Of a stretch of 64,000 bases of DNA, positions 33,471 through 50,529 are shown one piece after another. The DNA lies in contig JAPJBO010000085.1 of assembly GCA_030068145.1 (NCBI GenBank), forward strand, positions 62,001-126,000, read 5' to 3'. Source of the DNA: Diplonema papillatum. Its lineage: Eukaryota; Euglenozoa; Diplonemea; Diplonemida; Diplonemidae. The translations under genes were made by a program, and so were the position numbers. The notes under the pieces were generated by a model, which was given only the letters and a program-made list of their open reading frames with translations, made no database searches and was not told the origin of the DNA. How positions within the stretch are numbered: position 1 is the stretch's first letter; every line of letters begins with the position of its first letter.

Positions 33471-35333
33471 TCATGCACCCGGAGCCAGGTCCTCCCAAAG
33501 GATCCACCCAGACAGCCCCAGGAAAATGGCGGTAGCCCCAACAGCGAGGAAGATGAGGTGTTCATGTCCTTGCTCGCCGGCGACGAGAAAGACGTCGTTT
33601 GGCACCACGCGTTGCGCCTTGAACTCGGCCCAGGGTTGGTCACGCTCGGCAGGGTACGGAGGCAGTTCCCCACGATCGCGGTGCTTTTTCAGAGTCTTTC
33701 CAAAGAGGTAGACGCTCTCGTCTGCGGTTCCGGCTTCGTCGATGGACTTCAATGCAGACTCTAGACACGTGGCGTCGATATAGTTGCTCGATATTGACAC
33801 GGAATTGTTCAGATTTCGGACCTGGTGGTACACGGTGCCGGGGACAAATATTATATCACCAGGCTTGGTGATGATTTCGGTTACATCCAGCAGGGATGCA
33901 AGTCTATGCGTGGCAAAGTCGGTATCGAATAGGTCGAGGTCGAACGAGTATGGCGTCGAGTAGACCAGCGCTTCGTGGCCGGGGCCGACAAACCTCCAGT
34001 GTTTGCTTCCTTCGAGTTGCAGCAGCCACGCGTGGGAACCCAAGTTGTCGAGATGCAATCCTGCGAGAGTGGTCAGTTCGTCATAGGGGCTTTTACGTGC
34101 CCCATGCTGCTGAGAGGTCAGTTGGTATGGTAGCCGAGTGGACGTGCTGAAGTGACAAGTGAGTGTCAGTTTGAAGTCAGCTTCAAACGATGCTTCTGCC
34201 ATCCCTGGGATGCTGCCTATCGACCGGCATGCAGCCAGTTGAGCAATTTCTCTCAACAAATACTGTTCCAAAGCATCCCTTCCCTTTGAGAGTTGAGAAG
34301 TGGGAAAGACGCGGCGACAAAATCCATGCAGTATTAGTCGCGGGATCTGCCATGCCAGACAAGCAGATAAGGGTGCCTCGAAACAAGCGCTGATTTTGCA
34401 TTGGGCCCACGAACCACCACACTTCGGGCTAACAAAAACCTGTCAATATGACTTGTGTGAAAGCATCAAATACGAACCTGTTTGCGCTTTTGGAGAGCCG
34501 ATGAAGAGTGATGGCCATTCGTCTCTGTAACGCGTCTCGTGGGCAACGGATTGGATGTAGTCATTCGTGAAGAACCGCGGGATGGTCAAGCTCGCGAGAA
34601 CGTGAGGGCACGACGGGATGAGAGGCGTGTCGTGGACGTACGCATCGGAGGCGTTGCCTGCCCAGAGTTTGTCGATGAACTCGCTCAGCGTCAACGAACC
34701 GATGGAGTGCTCCTCCATGCCCGCCCAGGCGGCGGCTGACTTGTTGTACCGCGTCGGCGACACCACCACGCTTCCGCATTCCGCCGCAAAGAACGACGAG
34801 TTCCACCGGGATGGGAGCATGAGCTCGCCGCCCTGACGCAGCACCACGACTTCCAGCGGCTTCGCGTACTTGTCCGTGAAGCTGGCAGCCGACAGCGCAC
34901 GCCACGCATCGCGCTCGAGGACCTGCGCCTCGCTCAGTGACGCGAAGCTTTCCGCCGCCGGCAGCACGTCGTGCAGCAGCGTCCTCAGTGCGCTGTTTTC
35001 GGACCACGGGTCCCCCAAAAACACGCTGCAGCCAGTGTTCATCGCGGACGAGATGAGCTTGCTCGTCGAGCTGTAAGGCCCGCTGGACAGAAACAATTTG
35101 CACTGGTCACTCGCTAGCTTCGGTCCCGAAGGCATGCCCGGTCCATGCTGGCCCACGACGGTCGCCCAGAACACAGCCACCAAGGCGCCGGTCAGCAGCG
35201 TGCCGATGTACGCAGTCCACGACCGAGGTTTGCTTTGCTCCTTTTCCAACACCTTCCATGCCGGCTGTGGATGCTCGCTTCCGGCGTCGCCGGACTCCGA
35301 GTCGCTCTCGTTCGGTTTTTTTCTGCGCAGCAT
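33471..35333 (-). CDS. Membrane-anchored JmjC/cupin-8 dioxygenase, two exons
   Basis: Exons 35333-34478 and 34060-33471 join in phase 1 and rebuild the block WPSLFIGSPKAQTGLHLDNL (273-292), the standard entry to the JmjC active site. The iron ligands are H288 and D290 (HLD) and H364 (VYHQV), with K305 in GSKHW as a likely 2-oxoglutarate contact. Such enzymes hydroxylate or demethylate proteins using Fe(II), O2 and 2-oxoglutarate. The 481-residue protein has an N-terminal basic tail, a membrane segment at 40-60, and a second at 453-474 near the C-terminus. The catalytic domain is therefore probably lumenal between two anchors, which is unusual. The open frame extends to a GTG at 35405; I chose the ATG at 35333 because it starts the basic MLRRKKP tail. 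Confidence 0.85.
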
Positions 35334-35405
35334 CGATCCCTTGCCCCCCACCTTACCCGAGGAGGGAGCCTTGAATAGCTGAATGCGAAGCCAACGGATG
35401 AGCAC

Positions 35406-38400
35406 AAACCACCTGGAACCAGGGTGGTGGAGGGGGCTCTCCTAGCAAACCGTAGTATCAGAGTAGTCGTACTATGTGTGACGGCAACGTTCTGTGAGGA
35501 TAGACTGCACAAGTCGCTAACTTCGTAGTACGTGTCGTTTTCGTACGGGAGCAAGCCTCGAAGAGAACGGAGCGCTCAAAGATCAGATAGGCTGGGAAGT
35601 CGCGGTAAGCACTTCCGACTTTGATTTGCAATTTTGACAATTTTGACAACCGCGGACTTGATGCGGCCTTTCCTCTTTGCAAAGGCTTCGCTGAAAATAC
35701 TCGACGTGCTGCTTTGACTCCGAATGGAAGGAAGGAAATATAGAAGTAGTGGGGCAAATACAATACAAACACAATCTTATTTGTTCTTCGCTTACACCAT
35801 CTTTTGACCTGCTGTGTTCGTGTGTCTTGTCGTGTAGACCCGCATGACCTCACGACCTCACATCCGTTCAACACGTGGTTCGGTAGTTACAGCACTTGGG
35901 ATCCCTTCGGTTCTTTGTCTGGCAGCGTCGTCGAGCATTTCCTGGCGCTTGTGTAAAAGAAAGAAATGGAGTTCAAGCAGCTCGGACGAGGGTATTGGAA
36001 AGAGAAAGGCAATGCAGAACGAGGGAGGAAGGGAAATGGGGGTCGTCTTTTGACGGGGAAGGCAGTGTTGAGCATACGGTAGCTACCGTAGGTATACTCT
36101 CAAAGGCTAAAAAAGCCAAACCCAAATGGATACGGGACTGGACCCTCGGCCACGCATTGTCTTTTTCCATCGGGCCAAAGCCTGACAGTGTTCGGGAAAC
36201 CGTGTCGGCCCCCTGATGCGTGCAGCGTTGTCGCACAACTTGCAAAGCTGACTGGCCTCTGATCCTTGTAGATCTTTGGTACTCTGGAACCCCTATGCCG
36301 TCCACTTGATCCGTCCGTTGATGCAATGACCAACCACGGGAGGGTGAGGCCAATTGCATACGACCACAGTTCAAAACAGCACGCGCACTGCGACCAACAT
36401 AATACAGCCTCCTCCTACTGCGTATACTGGCTTCATCTTCACCGTCGCGTGTTTCAGAAATCGAAAATAGAAAGGCCAGGCAGTGATTCGTGTGTTTGTC
36501 ACAATCGTCGTGACGCCTCAGGACACGGCTTCAGAACAAGGGGGCAAGGGTGGGTAGGGGTGAAGTTACGATGTTTTCGGGATAGCGACAGGGTTATTAA
36601 CCTGTACAAGTGTTAGGTATACGTCGGATAAATTAATCTTCTATCGGTAAGAGTTGAAGATCGCTAATAATATCAACAATTCGCAACGCATACAATTACA
36701 TGATGATGTCGTAACATGATAAGCTTGTCACATGACACGTGCTGTTTGTAGAGTGTCGGGGATTCAAAGTTTTTGTGAGACAGGGGGATCTGGCAGGTGA
36801 GCAACGACACTCCCCTTAACAAGCAGGGAAAAGCCTGCAACACGGGAGCCAAGCTTCGAGAGCCACGGGCCTACGAGTCAAATGGCTACCGATTTCCCAA
36901 ACTAAAGAATCAAGGCTTGGCGCACCTTGGGGCTTGGCGCTCGCGCTGAACACAAGCTCGTCGAGACGGTCAGCCGCAGGGCAGAGCGGATGGGGTTGTG
37001 GCACTGTGCTGCCTCCGACTCAAGCTTTGCAAGCTGCGATTGACTGTCACGTTCGTGGACCAGGAGCGGCCTTTTTATGTTTCTTCTTTCTTCTTGAGGA
37101 CAGGGGAAGTCGCTGGAAGATAAGCATGGACAACGTCGACACCTTCAGCGACATCAGCGGGTGCAGCAGCCAGCAGTTCACAAGCTTTCCGATTTCCGGG
37201 CTCCCCATCAGCAGCTCTTCGAGAAGTGGCACGAGCCAAGAGTCGGACCCATCTGCCAGAGGCATCGCACTGCGCACAAGTCGCGCCACCAACTCTTCTG
37301 CCGTGTCATCGCTTCCCACCACCACCGATCCAAGCAACGAGTCAAGTAGCGATGCAAGTGGCAGCGTCGCGTACTCCGTCTCGTTCGCTCCGACCATCAC
37401 CGATATCCTCAGATCAGAGTAGAAAAGTGGTGTCGCACCCACGTTCTGGGGTAGCACACACAATGCGTATCACCGCACCGTTGGTTTTCATGACATTGGC
37501 TGCCGAAAAGAAGAAGCCGGCAGCAGGAGTTTCACTCCTTGTGCCGTGCTCGTGAAAATATAGATTGGCTTGAAACTCCGAGGAGTCGTCGTCAACGGGT
37601 GACTTTCGTTGGATTGTTGCTGTGCACAGCATCTGTTTTTCTTCTTTTTCTCATGCTGTGCACCCTTGCCGACAGGTCTGGTAGGTAGCTTTGTCTGCAA
37701 GCCTCCGTTGTCTTGCAGGTTCAGCGCAGTACTCGCGTAGTGCAACAGTCTTCAGCATTGCGCTTCGCTGAACGACAGGTGATCCCCGGCACGAGCGAGT
37801 ATCGGAACAGGACTCAAACTGTGACCCAGGTGGCGACTGCCGACGGGTGCTTGCACTAGGAGTTCCACACACACAAGGTCAACGCCTTTTCGTTGACCGC
37901 ACTACCCTGAACCCAAATCCTGGACGTGGTTCTAGGCGAATGATCATGATCAGAAGGTCATACTTACCGGGCGGTCAGTTTCCTCACACCTGTGGCTAAA
38001 ACAAAATCTGTCAGCCGAGTGCTGCTCCGCGGAGATGCATCGAGCACCTAAAGAAAGGCTTTCGTTTCGTTCGGGGTTCTGGTAAACTTCGATCCGTCCA
38101 ACAAAGTGTGGAGAGTGAGAGAGAAGAGACGAGTTGTACGCCACACGAAATCGTCGAAAACACGAACAGGATCAGACAGGGTGCAAGTAAAAGCGAATTC
38201 AGCTACTAGCCGGCGAACTCATTGTACGAACACGATCGACCACACTCACGAAGCAGGTGCTTCACATGAAAACAATTCGTAGGTGGTTCGCCGTAGCAGC
38301 TGTTTGGCCGAGGTCGGTTGGGTACCAAAGCGTTGTGGGTGTATATCGATAATGATAAAAACGATACGGTAAAATACTGTTGTGCTGCCACTTCTCTGTC

Positions 38401-40554
38401 CTGTAATAGCACTTCCGCGTGCAATCGCTAGGTCCGGAAATTCCTTTCAGTACTACTGCAATTTTCGAAGCTACTTTTTGTTCGTTTTTTTTTCGCAGCC
38501 AAGCAAATTTCGTGGCTTCACTCTGTGTCTCATCCAATGGAGGAGAAAGAAAGGATCGCGGAGGTATAGAAGCTTCTTACCTTCCCAGCCGCTGCGGCAC
38601 ACACTAAGTCAGTCCCAGAAAAGCTAGCAAAGCCGGCAGCTGAGTACCACAGCCTTTCGCTCCGTGACGCCAACTTTTTGGCCGGGGCTGACTGTTGGCA
38701 AGAGACGCAGCGAATCGAACTGCCCAAGGACAGTGCCGCGCGTGCAACTCCCAGTGGACCACTGCTTTTTGGAACACATGAACAGTAGACACTGTAGCTA
38801 TTTTGTCTTGTTTGTCGTCCCCTTTTTCGTTTCTGGGGTTTTCACAAGCAATTCATAAAGAAGACGACAGAACGACAACCAACACGCGGCCGTACGCCGA
38901 CGATTTAACTGCTCCTACGTCAGGAAGAGAGTGTTGCCGGCGCGAGTGTGCTCAACGTGTCGTTTCTCTCTGCATTCTGTTGCGCTTCACAAGAAACTTC
39001 TGTTGCTGTTGGGGAATCTGGTGTATTGTTGAAGCAAAGTGTGCTGTTAGACGGCTTCATGTTTTAAAAAAGCCTTATTTCTTTTTCCTGTTGTTTATTT
39101 TTTTGTATAAGCACCTGCTTTGTTGGAAATACTTGAGGAGGCTGCCAGCTGCAAAAGATCAAAGGAGGTAAATGTGCTGTAGCCCACACGAAACACAGGT
39201 GAATCTGGGTTTAGTGGCGGGCGTAAGCGTTCAACAAAAAAGACCCATTTTGTAGTTGTATTGTTTCTCCCCCTCTAGCCTCCTTCGAAGTAAGCACAAG
39301 GCAGCCCCTCGAGTATTTTGAGTCTTCGGTTGACGAGAAAGGCGGCATCTTCGTAGCGTGTGTACTTTCCTGCTTGTGTTGTGGAGTGAAAGCCGCGACG
39401 CGACGAAATGTAATGGGTGGTTGTCCAAGCTCCTTGCATTCACCGTGTTGAATGCGCATCTTACTAAGATGACGCAATACTATCACGTGCTGGAATGGTA
39501 CGTGTGCGACACCAACCAACCATCTTTAACGGCTTCTCCATCCGTGACCTTCGGCATTTTCCGGATATAATCTTGTTCGCAACGCTTTGTGCGCTGGGGT
39601 TTGAAGCGCAAGCAGAGAATATGAGCATATACCGTGAAAGTTACGGGTTTCTTCCGAAGACAGGTTGCTGGCCCTGTAGAATGCTGGTGTAGCAGCAACG
39701 GTAGTCGATTCTTCTTTTGGAGTGCAAGTTCGCATGGAGATCCGGAGTTTTATGTTGCCTGCAAATACAGTTTGGGGTTCATTTTCTGCTTTCTCCGCCG
39801 ATAGCAAGTGTCGGCCTGAAGGGGGTCGATTCCTTCAGGCAGGCTTTCTCTGCCGGTGGAAGTGAAGTTTCTCAGCGGGTTGCTTCCTTCTCTTTTTTTT
39901 CTTTTTCGGCGAACGGTTTTCCTGCTTCTCGCAGGACTTGTTTAGGGGATGATCCTTTGCCAAGTCTCCCCTGCGAGCTACAAGACCAAACAATATCCCT
40001 TCTTCTACTCCTTTCTCTATTCGCTTGTTTCGATTGTTTTGTCACGGGTTCTTTGTATTGTGGTTGTTGTTGCTGCAGGAAGACAGAAGCTTTATCTGGT
40101 TTATACAAGTGTTCGTCATCACGTTTTGCAGACGAGCTGCCAGCTTTGTCTGGTTGTTTGAGAAGCGTATCAGGGTGAACGTTGCAGGCCCCGTTTTTGG
40201 CCAGTCGGTCCGTCATTTATTAGTCCGTTTTAACAAATGCCAAATACGGCACTTTTTTTTGCGGTTTTCTTCTTCGTTTCTTTCTTTCTTTCGCCAGAGG
40301 CAAGGCGCCCCTGGGTCCGGGGCTGATCGTGCTGGGAGTGCACTGAAATTCGCCCGGGGGAAAATCTTCTGTTTGGTGCTTGGGGGCATGTGGGGACCAG
40401 GGTTTCCTCCTCCGAGTTTCGGGGTGGCCAGAATTTCCGTGTGGTTATGTGGTAACAAATTGCGCGGCTTCGAATCAAAATTTGACTTCGGTTCGCAGGA
40501 GGCCGACTTACCGTTTGCACTTTGCCGGCACACGGTATGCGGGTTCTGTCGACA
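35406..40554. other. Long gene-poor interval
   Basis: Over 5 kb without a supported gene. At 37632-37047 the minus strand has two overlapping protein-like frames (SPVDDDSSEFQANLYFHEHG and DDTAEELVARLVRSAMPLAD) that do not join cleanly, and the plus strand has a Ser-rich frame over the same bases, so coding sense is undecided. T-rich stretches are common in 38.4-40.3 kb. Confidence 0.4.
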
Positions 40555-40561
40555 GGTAGGG

Positions 40562-40726
40562 GTCATTAAATCGGTGGCAATCTACGCGGGGAAGGTGCCT
40601 TTTGGGCCCAGCAGGATAACAATGGTAACTCCATTGCTAATACATGTCCGAAGCATCCAACTCAATTCGTAACGGGTAACGGGAAATTAGGGTTCGATTC
40701 CGGAGAGGGAGCCTGAGAAACGGCTA
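40562..40726 (+). pseudogene. Degraded fragment of 18S (SSU) rRNA gene
   Basis: Bases 40674-40726 closely match the near-universal eukaryotic 18S block that runs from GGGTAACGGGGAATTAGGGT through TTCGATTCCGGAGAGGGAGC to CTGAGAAACGGCTA. Upstream, GGATAACAATGGTAACTCCA and GCTAATACATG correspond to the 18S words around GGATAAC, GGTAATTCTAGA and GCTAATACATG, and GGTCATTAAATCGG corresponds to the GCTCATTAAATCAG word. The order is right, but distances are shorter than in a real gene and the match stops abruptly at both ends, so this is a decayed partial copy, not a working rRNA gene. Confidence 0.75.
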
Positions 40727-41545
40727 GATGAAGCATAAGCTGATGATCAGTGATGACTAGAGGCGCTTTCGTTGCCACGAGAAACCCGGCCTACAACATG
40801 CTGGAGGTGACATCGACGAGCCCTGGGGAGTGGAAAGAAGGTTGAGATAATAGGTGAAAGAAGTACGTCGTTTCATGCAGTGTCCCGAGAACCAGAGGTT
40901 CAGCGACAGTCCGCAAAGCTGACTGCGAGAGAGCTTTTGAAGTCCGAAACAAAGCGTCTGTCGTGACGATGCCACATAGACAATTGCACTGGAACTCCAA
41001 CGAATAGATAGGTAGAAGCTTTCTCAACAGTTTATGTTTAAGAGCCTTCTAGAAGTAGTTGTCGAGTTGCCGAAACAGCAGACGCAAGACAGGTCTTGCT
41101 TTCCTTTTCAGCTTCGTTTGAAAATCCGGGATTTTAGAGTCTCCGGGTGATCTTCGTCAAATGGGTTCGTTGTATTTTACTTTTATGAGGGACGCCCGGC
41201 AACGCCGACTGTCCGTCGCGGTGGTGCAAATCGGTGCAGTCAGCCATCGCAGGACCCCAGAACAGCCAGCATCAACTTTCGAGAGTCGTGACTTACACGG
41301 CCTTCCTGGGTTGCGACGGTGAAATGGAGGATGGAATATGACCCACCAGCATAGCGAGGTCATTGAGGACAAACTGACGTAACACCTCACAATCCAATAC
41401 GGAAAACGTGACAGGCCAGAAATGCAACAGGGGCTTTCGAACATCGCCCTTCTGGGGGGGTTGAGAGTGGAGTCGGAAGACGCGAAAAGCGTTGGGAAAG
41501 TGAATTCAGCGACACAAAGCAACGTTGGACTGATCTTCACGTTGT
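40727..41545. other. Intergenic region, no gene seen
   Basis: Short frames only. Near 41085-41160 the sequence shares the words TTTTAGAGTCTCCGGGTGAT and CTTCGTCAA with 45075-45140, another small dispersed repeat. Confidence 0.45.
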
Positions 41546-42832
41546 TCACCCGGAAATGGGATCCGCAGCGGTGAGGAGTATTTCTACGACCGCGCCGTGA
41601 CCGGCAGCGAAGGCCAAGGACAGCGGCGTGTCGCCGCTGCTCGACGCGTGATGCACCTCCGCCTTCGAGTGGATGAGGAGATCGACCACGGCAGCGTGCC
41701 CCGCCGCACTTGCTTTCATCAACGGACTCCGCCCGCGCGCGTCCAAAGCATCGACGCTCGCACCGGCCGAAATAAGCAACGCCACTCCCAGAGCTTCGCC
41801 AGTGCCGCACGCCAGCATCAGCGCGGTTTCTCCCGCGGTATCCACGGTCTCGATGTGCGAACCAGCAGCGAGCAGCAAGTCAACCGTCACCGTCAACCCC
41901 AGTGCGGCGCTCACCAGCAAGGCATTGCGGCCGGCGTCGTCGCGAAGGTCGACATCCGCCCCCGCCTCTAGCAGCACGGCCACCACCGCACAATTCTCGA
42001 CGCCCAGCATGCCCGGAGCGAACCCGGCGAGGTGGCCCGCCGTCACCGGGGCGCTCGAGCTCCTCCTGTTCGACGTGGCGTTCGGGGTCGCGCCGCTTCT
42101 GTTTCCTTCGCGGACCGAACCGTTCGTGCCGCAGCTCTTGCACGCAATGATGAGCGCCGTCTGGTGCTCGACGTCGTCCCTCAGGTCGACGTTGGCGCCC
42201 GCCTTCAACAGGAGCCCGACGATAGCTGCCGAGCCAACCTTGGCTGCCACCATGAGCGCCGTCTGCGACCTGGTTGCTCGGAAGTCTGGGTCGATCCCGG
42301 CGTCGAGGATTATGCGGACAACGTCCGTGTGCCGCCCGCTGGCGGCCTTGAAGAGTGCCTCCGACGCCACTTGCCGCCAAACCACGGCAGCCATCGGGTT
42401 TCGCCGGTTCGCGGTCACCAGCGTGTCGACGACTGCGGAGTGGCCGTTTTCGCTGGCGGCCACCAACGACGTACGGCCAACCAGTCCCACCGCGCCTATG
42501 TCAGCCCCCGCGCTGATCAGCAGCGAAGCGATCGGTTGGTGGCCCTCGACGCAGGCGAGGATCAGCGGCGTGTCGCCCGTCTTCGAGCTGTGGTTGACGG
42601 CGGCCCCCGCCGCGAGCAGCTTCGCAACGACCGCTTTTCGGCCCCGTTTGCACGCCTTCATCAGCGGCGTCTCCCGCAACGCGTCGGCCCCGTCGACGTC
42701 GACCTTCTCCGCCAGCAGCAGCAGGTCCACCACCGCCTCGTGGCCCCGCTCGCACGCGATGGCCAGAGGGCAAGCTTGGGTTCGCCCCAAGTTGCGGACC
42801 TGCGAGAAGCCGGCGAACCCGAATCTCGGCAT
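41546..42832 (-). CDS. Ankyrin-repeat protein, about eleven repeats
   Basis: A single frame gives 428 residues from the ATG at 42832 (16 more codons if an in-frame ATG at 42880 is used). Almost the whole chain is ankyrin units of about 33 residues with the pattern TPLMKACKRGRKAVVAKLLA then AGAAVN; others include TPLILACVEGH, TALMVAAKVGSAAIVGLLLK, TALMLACGTGEALGVALLIS and SPLMKASAAGHAAVVDLLIH. About residue 250 the array is broken by a 45-residue insert rich in Ser, Asn and Gly. No other domain is attached. Base composition is clearly richer in G+C than its flanks, as expected for a real coding region; the plus-strand frames of 404 and 275 codons are its mirror images. Confidence 0.85.
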   Translation of the reverse strand: MPRFGFAGFSQVRNLGRTQACPLAIACERGHEAVVDLLLLAEKVDVDGADALRETPLMKACKRGRKAVVAKLLAAGAAVNHSSKTGDTPLILACVEGHQPIASLLISAGADIGAVGLVGRTSLVAASENGHSAVVDTLVTANRRNPMAAVVWRQVASEALFKAASGRHTDVVRIILDAGIDPDFRATRSQTALMVAAKVGSAAIVGLLLKAGANVDLRDDVEHQTALIIACKSCGTNGSVREGNRSGATPNATSNRRSSSAPVTAGHLAGFAPGMLGVENCAVVAVLLEAGADVDLRDDAGRNALLVSAALGLTVTVDLLLAAGSHIETVDTAGETALMLACGTGEALGVALLISAGASVDALDARGRSPLMKASAAGHAAVVDLLIHSKAEVHHASSSGDTPLSLAFAAGHGAVVEILLTAADPISG

Positions 42833-42880
42833 TGTTGCTTTTTTTTGGTTTTTGTGTAGGTTGGATGAGCTGTCGAGCAT

Positions 42881-44609
42881 TTCATAGTATGCCGGACTCC
42901 AACTTCTTGGAAGCCGCTGCAGTTGCGATCAGATGCACTTCGCCCGAGTGGTAACGGGTCCACGCCCAGAGCCCATAAACAGTGGCCCGGTCTACATCTG
43001 GCGCACACGCGTGCGCCAGGTGCAAGACTTGTGAAGGGTCTTGTCCGCCCACCTGTTCACCAGTCTACGCACCTGCATCCAGCCACCACCTGCAGCGGGA
43101 GTTTCGCGGACTTCTGAGGAACTCACCAGGTGCCGGGCCAGGTGGTCAAGTGTCTGCCTAAGATCCGACACCTTTGTTGTCATTCCTTCACTACAAGCAA
43201 AAATGTCTCAGGGCTGGACATTCCCCGCACACACATCAGGCTGATACGCGTTTGCAAAAAAGCAGATTGGCGAACGAAAGAGAGGGGGGTGGGAAGGGCT
43301 TTCTCTTGACTTTTAGTTGCCCCCTAGCCTCACTCAGGGGAGAGGGCTTGATGCTTCGGTTCTCTTTATTCCGACACCGTATCAAACGGAAGGGTGGATC
43401 GGTGTTTTGATGGCACAATTCGGCACAATGGCAAACATTTCGGAGGATCTCTCAATAGAAATCATCATCCGAACGACGCAACGCGTACAATGCATAGAAG
43501 ATGCGCTGTGCGCCAATGAAGAGGAACAGGTGATGAGAGCGGGATGAAGCCGCCCCAACAACAGTTCCTCGTTTCTTTTTTCCTGAGAATGAGACGAATC
43601 TCTCCGCCACGAACACTAGTTTCGAGTCGGGGCGCACCACCATTCCTCCTCTCTTGCAGCAGTGCGAAAACTGCAGAAATCGTGAGACTAGTGCAATTCG
43701 GGTCAATCCGATAAGCATGAGCAGAACTTAAAATGCGCGGCTCGCCATTCTTAAGAAGAGGTCCATGCTGGTGACCGGCGAATAAACCTCCGAAAAGGAC
43801 AGGCGTTACATACGCCTTTTACTCACAAAACGTTGCAGGGCAACCTGTGAAGTACTCAGCAAGACGGGCCAAACAATGAGAACGGCACGGTTGCCTTAGC
43901 AGCACAGGCTGAGGATAGAACCCGGGCGCAGTGCGTACAACGCAACGAACGCGCCGAGTGAGAGAGATACGAGCCGAGTTAGGGTGCGAGTCGAGAGAGT
44001 TATTGGTCTCCTCACTTCTCTTTTCCTTGCGGGTATGACGGGCGGAGAGTCGTCTTGAAGGCGGTGCGGGCCGCGGCTCTGGTACGGCGGGTGATGGCGC
44101 CGATGGCAGCCGGAGGGCGTTCTGGCAGGCGGGCACAAGGGAGTTCGGGCGTCGCCTCGTCTTGCACGGTGCACTAGTAAGGGCACCAAGAAGGCCATTC
44201 CCTAGTCATTTACTAGTGATCTTACTGGTAAGGTATCTTACTCAGTAATGTGACCAGTGCCGCCATTCTTACTACGCGCACCCCCGGCCAGCGTCTTCTG
44301 ATGAAAAAGGAGGAAGAAAAAGAAGACGAGAAAAAACAAGAAGGAAGACGCTTCCGCCCCGGTCCCATCAGAAACCAGTCCGACCCCTCGACCCCCCGAA
44401 ACCGCAGCGCCCGGAAGGCCAGGGCCCCGTGCAGGGAGGGGGGCTGTGGCGAAAGCCCTTCGTTGGGCTCGGGCCGCCTCGTCTTGCACGTCGTGCACTA
44501 GTAAGGTCATTTCCTAAGCCATTTACTAGTGATCTTACTAGTAAGGAATCTTGCTGCTAGTAAGAAACTCTTACCCAGTAATGTGAGAAGTGCCCACTAG
44601 TCATTCTTA
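42881..44609. other. Intergenic region with a long direct repeat
   Basis: No gene was recognised. Two copies of a roughly 125-bp direct repeat lie at 44154-44274 and 44476-44614, and the 200 bases between them are purine rich. Confidence 0.5.

Positions 44610-44614
<5 letters not shown>
44154..44614. repeat. Pair of direct repeats about 125 bp long
   Basis: Both copies begin GCCTCGTCTTGCACG and continue through GCACTAGTAAGG, CATTTACTAGTGATCTTACT and CAGTAATGTGA to CATTCTTACTAC. Copies are at 44154-44274 and 44476-44614, about 322 bases apart. The words ACTAGTAAG and TTACTAGT inside them are self-complementary. The right copy reaches the stop codon of the minus-strand PPR-like gene. Confidence 0.85.
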
Positions 44615-49766
<5,152 letters not shown>

Positions 49767-50282
49767 CTTAACGACTTAAGTTAACGTCACCCTGCAAAAA
49801 GCAAGACCGACCTCTCTTTCGTGAGAAAGAACGAAGAACCAGCTCGTGTTGCATTGATGCGGAGTCATCGGCAGGCTCACGAGTGCCGCACTGAATGTCA
49901 AGAGCTACGACTCAACTATTCTGGTTCGCGTTGAAAGGACTTCGCCAAGGGGTTTCGCACGGTCTCCTATCTCGACGGGGAGACCTCGCGAAAAAGAAGA
50001 GCAGACTGCACGAAGTATCTTGCGGAACAGCTTGTTTCTCGTCAGCGGTCAGCGCGGGTTGCACTCAATAAACCAAGCGTTGGTTCGCACGCGCACGGGA
50101 CACAGGGTGAGCGTTGTAATTATTTGAATGAACGAATCACATGAGCCAGCACACGCGGTAGACTCCGCAACGCAAACAGCTGCCCCAAAACCAGATGCAA
50201 TACCCCTAGCCTGCTCGGAACTTGAGCAGCAATAAGCTCAATTGGCACGAGACCGGCAACCCACACTTTTGAAAGGCAATAC

Positions 50283-50449
50283 CTCAGGCAGCAGTGACAC
50301 GGTGTAGTTGTTGGCGATAAGTTCATCGTGCTTTTCGATCGGAAGGAGAGCAAGCTGCTCCAAAGTAACGCCCTCAATTTCGAGCAACCGGTCAGTGAGC
50401 GTCGTCAGCACGGGGAATGCCTGTGTGTGAATAGTTCGAAACAACTTTC
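50283..50449 (-). CDS. Exon-like ORF, unrecognised
   Basis: This minus-strand stretch is flanked by an acceptor (GAGCAG) and a donor (CCTGAG/GTATTG) and encodes 55 residues of protein-like composition: KLFRTIHTQAFPVLTTLTDR, LLEIEGVTLEQLALLPIEKH, then DELIANNYTVSLLPE. I recognise no domain. It lies just upstream of the PPR-like gene but its phase does not fit the first exon there, so it may belong to that gene through another exon or to a separate one. Confidence 0.35.
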
Positions 50450-50529
50450 CTGCTCGCACATTGGTCCGGCGAAAGGACCACCGATTAGATGAATAACAAC
50501 AGTACAATGTTGTTGCTCTTTGACAGCCG

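Noticed and set aside
36934-37632. Possible gene on either strand
   Set aside because: A Ser-rich plus frame and two Leu-rich minus frames overlap; no domain, and the minus frames do not join by a sensible intron, so no call was made.
41673-42887. Plus-strand frames of 404 and 275 codons
   Set aside because: They are the mirror of the ankyrin gene; the minus frame has clear ankyrin motifs and they have none.
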